A stretch of DNA of 64,000 nt from Linum tenue (lineage: Eukaryota; Streptophyta; Magnoliopsida; Malpighiales; Linaceae), in the NCBI GenBank assembly GCA_946122785.1, contig CAMGYJ010000002.1, positions 43,922,495 through 43,986,494 of the forward strand, in the 5' to 3' direction. Under the pieces are notes generated by a model. That model was not told the origin of the DNA. It ran no database searches and worked only from the letters and a program-made list of their open reading frames with translations. This document shows positions 55,895 to 64,000 of the stretch, in pieces. The position numbers were made by a program, and so were the translations under genes. Numbering within the stretch: position 1 is the stretch's first letter; each line of letters starts with the position of its first letter.

Positions 55895-56633
55895 GAAAAC
55901 AGAGTAGTCATACTCATAAAGATGGGGATAATCTGCTCTGGGATGTCGATCTTCACCCCTGGGAATGCAATCTGGGCTTCAATGGTGAGAAATCCACTCC
56001 AAATAGCTCCTAGGGTTTGTTTTTTGCCCTTTCTCTCTCTAAAGCTCTATTTTTTGCTCAAAAACTTGATTCCCTATCCTTTGGCTCGATTCTGCCTCAA
56101 AAATCCGATTCTGGGCGAAATAGGGGCAGAAATACGGTCGTAATTCTTCCCTGCCCTTATTTTGCCCAAAACGCGCGTTTTGGTTAAGTCTCAGCGCATT
56201 CAAGGCTCCTCTCGGAACTAAAAATACGGGCATGGGAGGGAAAAATACGGTCGTATTTCTCATACCCGTATTTCTTCCTCCGCTCCTGTTAATGCTTCGT
56301 TTCTCTCTCAACCGGACTCCGAATCAATCGCTGTTTGATCCCAAACGCACGTACTCTCGTCTTATTTCTTTTCATGACAAGTTTCCATGATTATTTGTCC
56401 ATAATATGAGGTATAAGTCCATTCTTCCTCATGTCATGCTCGTGTTTCTTCTCCTGAATTGCCAATTGATCTCCGATTGACTTGAAACTTGCGCCTATGC
56501 TTCAATTTACATGCTAGGACCTGAAATGTGACAAAGGAATACAACCTAGTGTAAAATAGTCCAAGAAATAAAAAAATCAAGCCAAAATGATCAAGAAACG
56601 AGGGTGCAAACATGTGCAAATACGACGTTATCA
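55185..56633 (-). repeat. Element C 3' LTR
   Basis: Begins (minus) TGATAACGTCG. Holds a perfect (AG)n run at about 55855-55891 that is much shorter in the partner LTR (61299-61309), and a palindrome array of the AATACGG type at 56100-56285. Confidence 0.85.
56100..56285 (-). repeat. Palindromic word array, AATACGG type
   Basis: AATAGGGGC … ATACGGTCGTAATT … GCCCTTATT; AATACGGGC … AATACGGTCGTATT … ACCCGTATT. The CAAAACGCGCGTTTTGG block is at about 56167-56183. The partner LTR has the same at 61530-61700. Confidence 0.85.
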
Positions 56634-56669
56634 AATTCCCCCACACTTAACCGTTTGCTTGTCCCCTAG

Positions 56670-57600
56670 CAAACCTGACTCAAACCAATGCAGTTCTCCA
56701 GACCTTTATAGAAACATGCAACCACGATCTTCGGTAGAGGACGTTCTAAGTCATTTAGGCTTTAGCAGCTTGCGAGGTCAACCGACGCACAAGACGCCTC
56801 CTAACTTCTTCGACGAGAACTCTAGTCTCGAGTCGGTATCATGGCAAATAGTGATCAGAAGACCAATGAATCATGGACGAAGGGACTCTCAAAAACAAAA
56901 GATCATGGACTCACATTTTTAAGGTGCTCTATTTTCTTCTTGAAGATGTTTGGAACCATTTTTTTTTCCTTGTTTTTCTTGTTTTTTTTTTCTTTTCTCT
57001 TTCTTTTCAAAGGTTCCAACCTGTTTTTCAGAAAACGGGGGCTCCCACCTAGCAAAGGTTGTGCGGGAGCCCGGCTCTTACTAGCTATGCCGGGAGCGGA
57101 TGTCTCGAGCCTCGTGCGGGGGAAAGAAATGTAAGGGGGCTGGAGGTAGTAGGTGGAAATTGGGAACGGATTCCCGTCTCCCCTTACACACTTTCGCCAT
57201 TTTCGCACGGGAGACATTATTTTAAAGCACATTTTTTAGCACCTTCTTTCAAAACATGGTACAGGAGTCCATGACAGGTAGAGAGTCCACAATACTACAC
57301 AATTCAAGGGTCCTAAGATCACTAATTCACACAATCAACCAACACAATATGAAGAAGAAAGGAGACTTTTTAAATGCATCAACATCCTCCATAGTGCTAC
57401 ACTACCTCCCTAGGTTGCATATCACCATAAAGACTGTCAATTCAAAGCATACTGGGCAGGATATTGCAGGGAGCAGTACTTGGAGCTCAAATCGAAATTT
57501 GGACAGTGGACTAGGATCCAAGCACACAAACTCATCTAGAAGTCAAAGATAGATAAACACCCCCCCCCCAACACACACACACACTTAAGCACGACATTGC
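56670..57600 (-). other. Noncoding 3' region of C, conserved in B
   Basis: See 49660-50620. The same hairpin of GGGGGCTCCC with GGGAGCCC lies at about 57038-57071. Confidence 0.75.
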
Positions 57601-57799
57601 CCTCAATGGAGCAGAGGGAAAGATAAGGGGAACGATGTTACCGGGAAAACAACCTGTCGGGGGGTGCAAATGGGACCAGTTAGCAACGGCGGACTTGAAG
57701 GGGGACCAGTCCACAGAGCTGGAGTCATCAAAACACAATGGTTCATAGAAACCACAGTTCCAAGTAGAAAAACCGAAAACAAACGAAAGGAAAACAAAC

Positions 57800-57839
57800 C
57801 TTGGTGGGGTTACCTCCCCACAAGCGCTTCTTTACCGTC
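57800..57839 (-). promoter_or_regulatory. Conserved block after the coding region (element C)
   Basis: Minus-strand ACGGTAAAGAAGCGCTTGTG followed by GGGAGGTAACCCCACCAAGG; see element A. Confidence 0.8.
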
Positions 57840-57870
57840 GTGAGTCGGACGGTGGCTCCTAAGTTTCGGT

Positions 57871-59080
57871 CTATGCTAGAAACTCCTTGAAGTTGAAGTT
57901 CTCATCGATGATGTGGAGTCTCAAGTCACAAGCAGATGGTATGACAGGTGATGTAGGCTCGTGTATTTGATGAATATGAAGTCTCCACCAGCGAGACCTC
58001 TTCTTTTCTTCCTCACTCGTCTCATTTCCCAAAACCATATATGTCAGCATCGACTGACCACCATTGCGTCCACCAAGAGGGACCGATGTCGATGTGGCCT
58101 TGGTCTGGCAAAGAGACACTGCAAATGGGTCCTTGCCAAGCACCTCCTCGAAGTTTGGTGGAGATATCACATGTAACTCATGGCCGGTGCAAGCCTCTTC
58201 CACCTCAACTTCATCCTTATCCTGGACGCCAATTGCTTCTTCAACCCCCCCCCCTTCCTTCCTCAGAATTTGATTCCGCCCCTGGGAAAAGATCAAGGAC
58301 TTCCTCTAATTCACTTTCGTCGTCCTTCACAACTTCTTTCCTCATCCTTTCTCGCTCTTCTTCTTCTAGCACGGATTGGAGAGCAAGTCGCCATACAATC
58401 TTTTCAATAAGATCAGCTTGCATCTCCTCACTTATGCCCCCCTCTTCAGCGCTTGGTGTGGGGTGTAGAAAGGGATGGGCGGCTACAACAGGACATTTCT
58501 GATCATGATCATCACGGGAGCTCTTCGTGACAACTTTTGTATGCTCCACGACATCCTCAGGATTGACTTCCTCCTCCTTCTCCGCTTGTATTGTAGCATA
58601 AAGGCTGTCTTGAGAAAACTGTGCACAAGATTTCTCAATGACCTCTATGTGCTTCTTTATGCTTCGAAGGGTCTCCTCTGTTTCACAGGAAAATGAGAAG
58701 TTAGTTTGGGCCATGGTCTGGATATGAGGATCCATCTTGAAAAAGGATCTCTCAGGTACTCGAGCAATCTGCTCCACGAGTAGCCTCAAGTGATAGTTTG
58801 GATCTGGCTGTGGAGTGTAGCATGGCTCTGCCGGATGGCCCGTGAAGGCTGTGGCTAAATCAAGATCTGATGGCCCTTCTAATTGTGGGAGGAATTCTTC
58901 TTGATAATGAGATTGTTCTTGAAATAACCAAGGGTCTGATTGTTCTTTGTAGTAGGGGGGTTGGTACTGTAACCCGACTCCATAGTCTTCTCCTCCTTGG
59001 GTGCTCCAGGAAGTCTCGGGGTAATACCACTCGGGTGGTGGTGGATACCCCCAATGGTTGGAGAAGCCTTGATAATCCAT
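57871..59080 (-). pseudogene. Element C coding region with a frameshift at a G run
   Basis: Minus strand. The first part, 59080-58241, starts MDYQGFSNHWGYPPPPEWY. It is rich in Tyr, Pro and Gln, then contains FSFSCETEETLRSIKKHIEV, a coil-like segment similar in character to the region after the zinc knuckle in Athila gag, and ends in an acidic stretch. A run of about 10 G (near 58247-58256) shifts it out of frame. The second part continues at 58296-57871 with ISPPNFEEVLGKDPFAVS and ends at 57871, shortly before the conserved block. No known catalytic domain. The position and start suggest a deleted gag-pol; the rest of the sequence I do not recognise. Confidence 0.6.
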
Positions 59081-59202
59081 ATATCAGATTTGCACCAACA
59101 AAAACAAAATACCCCAAGTGAAAAGCAAGGGTGGAAAAGAGAGGATGCATAAAAGTAAATGCTAAAGTAACAGACTTTCACATTTCTTCAATAATCTAGA
59201 GT

Positions 59203-59220
59203 TCCCCGGCAACGACGCCA
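59203..59220 (-). promoter_or_regulatory. Element C primer binding site
   Basis: TGGCGTCGTTGCCGGGGA on the minus strand, one mismatch to the tRNA-Asp complement. Confidence 0.9.
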
Positions 59221-59226
59221 AAAACT

Positions 59227-62054
59227 TGACACGCTAAAACACAACACCAAACTGCGACCAAGTGTAATCGCAGTATGGAAATGCAGTAAAGTGGCAAGCT
59301 TTATTTGTCAACCCGGGGTCCAGATCTACTGCCTACTCCGTGATTATCTATTATCTAGCAAACTAAGTCGAGTGATTGTGATTTTAAGCAAAAGCAGTAA
59401 GAAAGTAGGAAATGGTTCGAAGTTCTTAAGCAAGGGAAGAGTCACTCAGAAATGTGTCCCCCTAGCTCCTTAGTTAGGTTGACTCACTCCTACTGTCACC
59501 CTAGAAAATGGCCAAGTGTAATCACTTCCTAAAGCGTAGTATAGCGGGTTTGGGTTTTATTGTCAACCAGGGTCCTAGATGTGATGACTACTCGGTGAAA
59601 TCTCGTTATCTAGCAGTGAACTTTTAGTGCAAATCCAAAAAAAAAACAAAAACACAAAACAATTTTAACGGTTGTTCAAGTCAAGAGAGGTCACCCGGAT
59701 ATGGATCCCCCTAGACTGCAGTTAAGTCGGATTGCAAGTTACCAAGTTCAGTTTTTATGAAAGTTATACTGCGGAAGGTTCTTAAATAGCCTGAAGTCTC
59801 GACTAAAGGTCTTCAGACCCTCTCAATCTGAGTCTCTAGCGGGCGACTAACCTCCACCGGAGTAAACAGATTGAGGCCCTAACGAACCAAACCTCCACTA
59901 CCGAATGGAATTCGGTACAAAATAGCGAATTGGCTCCTCGACTAAAGTAACCAATTCGCCACCTTCGATTAAGGGCACTCTATCAACCTAGGGAGATATT
60001 CTCATTCTAGGTCAAAGCAGAAACAACAGGAATTTGATCAGGATTCAAGTCATTCAATCATTCAAACCTCAATCGAATATAATCAATTCACAAACTCTGT
60101 ACTTGGGTTCATACAATCAGACCTAGCATACAAATCAAGGGTTCCCCATACCCAGATGAATGGGGGAACTACTCTATAGAGAAAGAAGCAAAAGTAGATT
60201 CAGACGCGGAAATCATACTGTGAAGACGGATTTCTGCTCCTAGACGGTTAATCGGCACTTCTCCATGCTCAAGCCGGGCTCCAATGGTGATGAAGATCAA
60301 GCTATGGCACTTGGGAACTCTGGTTCGTCGCTTTCTCTCTCTAGGAATCGATTTCTCTCTCAAAAACTCGGAACCCTTCAATGTTGGCCTTCTTCTTCAT
60401 TTTATCAGCTGCCAGATCGCGACACCCGGTCGAAATACCCGGTCGGGTATTTTGGGTTTCGACCGGGTATAAATGAAGCGCACCGTTTCGTTCAGGGGAA
60501 AAATCCCCGGTCACTTTCCATAATCCCCGACCGGGGGTTTTAAGCCATTTGCCCGGGCCCCCTTCTGTTTCTCACGGGTGCCCGAAGTGAAAATTACCCG
60601 ACCATGGCCAGAAAATACCCGGTCGGCTATTTCTGCCTTTGGCCGGGTATTTTGGCTCATCAGCCCCCTTCTTCGCAACTTCGCTCCTTTCGACCCAGAA
60701 CTCGTTTCTCCGCCTCGATTCCAACGTCGGGTCCTGAAATATGACATAAACACACAACCTAGCGTGAAATCGGCTTAAAACACGAGATTCCAAATCACAA
60801 CGGCTTCAGAATAGGGGTGAAAATATGTGTAATTATCGGTCTATCATAGGTCAAAGTTGTAATTACCTTTGGTTGATTTACTGTTGATTAAACTGCGGAA
60901 GATCTGACAGTAGCTTGGTATCTCTTAAGCTGACCAAGCCCTCTCAGACAGACTACCCAGCAGACGACTAGACTTCACCTGGATAGACTGTTGAGGCAAT
61001 AAACGCAGAACTCCACTACTGGAATTGGATTCCAGTACAAAGCAGTAAATCGATTAACTCTCGTATGAACGATCTACCACTACCGATTGATGAAGCTCTA
61101 ACAACCTAATCAGATTCTATCTATCTCAGGTTGCAGCAGAAATCAAGAAAAGATGATCAGGCTTCAATTGACTCAATGAATCATGCATCAATCGATTAAA
61201 ATCAATCAGTATATCAATCCAAAGTCATTACAATCAAGATTTCTAACACATGGAACTAGGGTTCTTCATACCCAAGTGAGAGAAAGTTCTACTCCATAGA
61301 GAGAGAGGAAAACAGAAATCATAGTAGTCATACTCATAAAGATGGGGATAATCTGCTTTGGGATGTCGATCTTCACTCCTGGGGATGCAATCTGGGCTTC
61401 AATGGTGAGAAATCCACTCCAAATAGCTCCTAGGGTTTGTTCTTCGCCCTTTCTCTCTCTAAAACCCTGTTTTTTGCTCAAAAACTCGATTCCCTATCCT
61501 TTGGCTCGAATATGCCTCAAAAACCCGATTATGGGCAAAATACGGGTAGACATACGGTCGTAATTCTTCCCTGCCCGTATTTTGCCCAAAACGCGCATTT
61601 TGGTTAAGTCTCAGCGCATTCAAGGCTCCTCTCGGCACTAAAAATACAGGCATGGGAGGGAAAAATACGGTCGTATTTCTCCTGCCCGTATTTCTTTCTC
61701 CGCTCCTATTTAATGCTTCGTTTCTCCCTCAACCGGACTCTGAATCAGTCGCCGTTTGATCCCAGACGCTCGTAGTCTCGTCCTATTTCTTTTCATGATA
61801 AGCTTCCATGATTATTTGTCCATAATATGAGTTAGAAGTCCATTCTTCCTTAGGTCATGCTCGTGTTTCTTCTCCCGAATTGCCAAATGATCTCCGATTG
61901 ACTTGAAACTTGCGCTTATGCTTCAATTTACATGCTAGGACCTAAAATGTGACAAAGGAACACAACCTAGCGTAAAATAGTCCAAGAAAGCAAAAACTCA
62001 AGCTAAAATGATCAAGAAACGAGGGTGCAAACATGTGCAAATACGACGTTATCA
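59227..62054 (-). repeat. Element C 5' LTR, interrupted by a solo LTR
   Basis: LTR sequence at 59227-59479 and 60852-62054; the rest is the insertion at 59480-60846 plus its duplicated target. Confidence 0.9.
59480..60846 (-). mobile_element. Solo LTR of the B type inside the element C 5' LTR
   Basis: 1367 bp, minus strand TGATAGACC…GAGTCA, with a perfect target duplication TAGGT (59475-59479 and 60847-60851). Clearly related to element B's LTR but more diverged than B's two LTRs are from each other. Palindrome array of the ATACCCGG type at about 60425-60655. Confidence 0.95.
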
Positions 62055-63301
62055 CCTGCTTCCTCGGAGTGGTGGTTACTCCTTCCACCGCCTAGGTGCT
62101 TCTCTTGGAACCTCTGTGGCTCTTGAAGTGTAGCTTCCATCTCCTAGTCTTGTTCTAAATCTCGTGTCATGCTAGTCTTTTGATAAGCATGTGGTGTCTC
62201 GCAAAGGGGGTTGTGTTCCTCTTGCCTTGCGGCCATGGACTTCTTGTCTGACGGCCATGGACCTCTTGAGACATAGTCACTAGTGTAATGCTCCATCACC
62301 ACACCCTTCTCATTCGTGTCCATGGCTTCTCTCATGAGGCGGCATGGACCTCTCACTCATGCACATGGCCCCTCTCTTGAGGCGGCATGTCCTTCCCAGA
62401 CTTAGTGTATTTTGGGACGTTCGGACCTAGTCATGAGGAGGCATGGCCTCTTCATTCGTGGCCATGGACTTGTCAATCATGTATGTGGCCCTTCCCGTGA
62501 CACTACATGGCCTTCTCATACTTAGAATTTTCAATCGTGTCTCGCGTTCATACACTTTCTCGTGAAGCGGCATGGCCTTCCCTGATTTAGAATATTTTGT
62601 GTCGTTCGGTCTTGGTCATGAGGCGGCATGACCTCTTCATTCATGGCCATGGACTTCTCAATCATGTCGGTGGCCCTTCCCGTGACACGACATGTCCTTC
62701 TCATATTTAGCATTTTTCAATCATGCCTATGGCCTCTTGTCTCGCGTCCATGTCCATCACATGACATGACCATGAACCTTTTAATCAATGCCTATGGCCC
62801 TTCTTGTGAGGCGGTGTGGTCTTCTCATACTTAGTATTTTGCACCTATACCTAGGGCCTCTTACCTCGCGTCCATGCCCCTTCTCGTGAGGCAGCATGGA
62901 CTTCTCAGACTTAGTAATTTTTATCTCCTTTGAGATAGGCTTATTTTGGCATGATCACGTGACTTGAGAATTTTCCCCATGTCCATGTTCCCTCTCGTTG
63001 AGATGGCATGCACTTCTAGATTATAGACGAACATGACCCTCTTCGTGAAGTGGCACATCCCTCTCCAGACTTAGTTTGTTTTTATACAATCTCAAGGCAT
63101 GGCATGGCCTCCTACGAGAGGCTCATGTCATTTATTGAAGCATGTCCATGCTCACTATGACTTAGTGGATTGGGTTTAAAATCAATATTAATAAGAACCA
63201 ACTTAAATAACATTAATTGTTATAATTGATGTGGTCTTATAAAATCATTAATTACCTTGTAACTCACCAATGTGGTACAAGATAATTTTTGGGTGTAAAC
63301 A
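62055..63301. mobile_element. Repeat F with degenerate internal tandem units
   Basis: No coding region. From about 62200 to 63120 it consists of diverged units of about 110-130 bp around GAGGCGGCATG(G/T)CCTTCTCA-like and ACTTAGTATTTT-like blocks, with recurring CCATGGCC/GGCCATGG. It ends TGTAAACA at 63301. The uninterrupted sequence AACCTTGTAACTCACCAATG-like at about 63254-63273 is the empty-site form of element A's insertion point. The class of the repeat is unknown; an LTR is possible because of its ending. Confidence 0.7.
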
Positions 63302-63537
63302 GGGTTCCCGCCATCATTCCCCTTGTCGGTTACCAAAAAGCTCTGATTTACTCCCCCGGGTCTTGAATTCCTCCAAGCGAAGTTCCCATACATGTAGTGG
63401 CAGTTCTCGACCCGCCGAGGGGAGCAAGAAATTGGCAGCAGCCGTGGAATTGGGAAATGAGAGGCGTGCGAATTTAATTTTTCAAAATGATCAGCGTGCA
63501 CTTTCTTTACAAATTTGTAATTAATTGAGGTCAACAC
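63302..63537 (-). other. Unidentified open frame beside repeat F
   Basis: The minus-strand frame starts at 63537 (MLTSINYKFVKK) and stays open for about 79 codons before it reads into repeat F. It contains CSPRRVENCHYMYGNFAWRN and PGGVNQSFLVTDKGNDGGN. I do not recognise the family. It may be a fragment of a gene interrupted by repeat F. Confidence 0.3.
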
Positions 63538-63732
63538 TTAAAATTGGAAAAGTAACCAAAACAAAATGTTCTGATTGGTTGTAACTATTGTTAGTATGGT
63601 GCTAACAAAAAAGGTGTTAGCACCCTAACCTTTCCCCAGTTACTTACTTACCCGTTAATTAATTTGTATAATCTAAAACATTATTCATAAAAAAATCTAA
63701 AACATTAGATGAAAAATTAATACGGTTGAGAT
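63538..63732. other. Intergenic
   Basis: No gene. A short inverted repeat GGTGCTAAC / GTTAGCACC lies at about 63599-63627. Confidence 0.35.
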
Positions 63733-63740
63733 GTGCTTAG

Positions 63741-63922
63741 CATGGTCCATGAAACTGTACCGGATATCTTATCGGAAAAATCAGCGGTGTAATATTTTAT
63801 GATAAAATCGTGATTTAATCGTAGTTCAACCGTTATATCGTTAAATACCGCATACCGATTTAGCCTCCAATACTAATATTTTGTGGTTGAACCGCCAGTA
63901 CTATACAGTTTCATGGACCATA
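63741..63922. mobile_element. hAT-type MITE with perfect target duplication
   Basis: 182 bp. Terminal inverted repeats (C/T)ATGGTCCATGAAACTGTA, 18 of 19 bases identical, and an 8-bp duplication GTGCTTAG at 63733-63740 and 63923-63930. A+T rich inside, non-coding. Confidence 0.9.
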
Positions 63923-64000
63923 GTGCTTAGTCAAGCGAGGGCTCCTCGCAATCACATGATCTCATCTCCTTTTTTCGTTAGAAATTATTCTATTCTTTCG

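Larger units (their letters stand above)
55185..62054 (-). mobile_element. Element C: short non-autonomous Athila-like element
   Basis: 3' LTR 55185-56633 (31 bp missing at the left), internal 56634-59226, 5' LTR 59227-62054 including a solo LTR insertion. Minus-strand purine tract GTGTGGGGGAATT beside 56633, primer site 59203-59220. It has one short coding region and the noncoding region shared with B. No gag capsid domain, protease, reverse transcriptase or integrase. The right flank is repeat F; the left target duplication is lost in the B-C junction. Confidence 0.85.

Overview
The window is plant nuclear DNA, almost certainly from a dicot. It has GT-AG introns, a plant-specific receptor-like cytoplasmic kinase, Ty1/copia and Athila-like Ty3/gypsy retrotransposons with plant tRNA primer sites, an L1-type LINE and hAT-type MITEs. 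No bacterial or organellar genes and no tRNA, rRNA or CRISPR were seen. The only gene that looks intact is the kinase at 12622-14853. Most of the rest is nested or decayed mobile DNA.

Layout. 1-1728: partial LTRs of two gypsy-like families, one with a 79-bp tandem repeat. 1729-9420: a broken minus-strand copia element (copia-1), flanked by two diverged copies of an unidentified segment and interrupted by a complete small LTR element (4089-5855, target duplication CGGTG). 9421-12235: a MITE and the kinase upstream region. 12622-14853: RLCK-VII/PBL kinase with five exons. 12888-33622: a direct tandem duplication (unit about 10.8 kb) carrying kinase, LINE with hAT MITE, and copia-2. The second kinase copy is a pseudogene. 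34595-34771: a stub of a malectin-like (CrRLK1L-type) receptor. 34990-35514 and 44668-44701: a repeat (F) split by Athila-like element A (35515-44662, target duplication CTCAC). An uninterrupted F copy lies at 62055-63301. 44953-48247: another LTR fragment and a region rich in an AACAACGTTGTT-like motif. 48248-62054: two more Athila-like elements on the minus strand, B and C, joined by a deletion. 63741-63922: a hAT MITE with a perfect 8-bp target duplication.

How the parts relate. Elements A and B share a gag-protease reading frame that runs directly into what looks like the last part of an integrase, with no reverse transcriptase. Element C carries an even shorter product. All three have a tRNA-Asp primer site and the same conserved block after the coding region. 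B and C also share about 1 kb of 3' noncoding sequence. They look like a non-autonomous group that depends on a complete relative elsewhere. The LTRs of A, B, C and two solo LTRs all contain arrays of palindromic triads (half-site, full palindrome, reversed half-site). The layout is kept, but the 'word' differs by subfamily: AATTACGG, TGCACGG, AATACGG or ATACCCGG. Element A repeats its own word inside the element, upstream of its third ORF, next to a TATA-like site. This is the most unusual signal in the window.

All identities come from reading translations and motifs by eye. Exon limits, LTR limits and divergence counts are manual.
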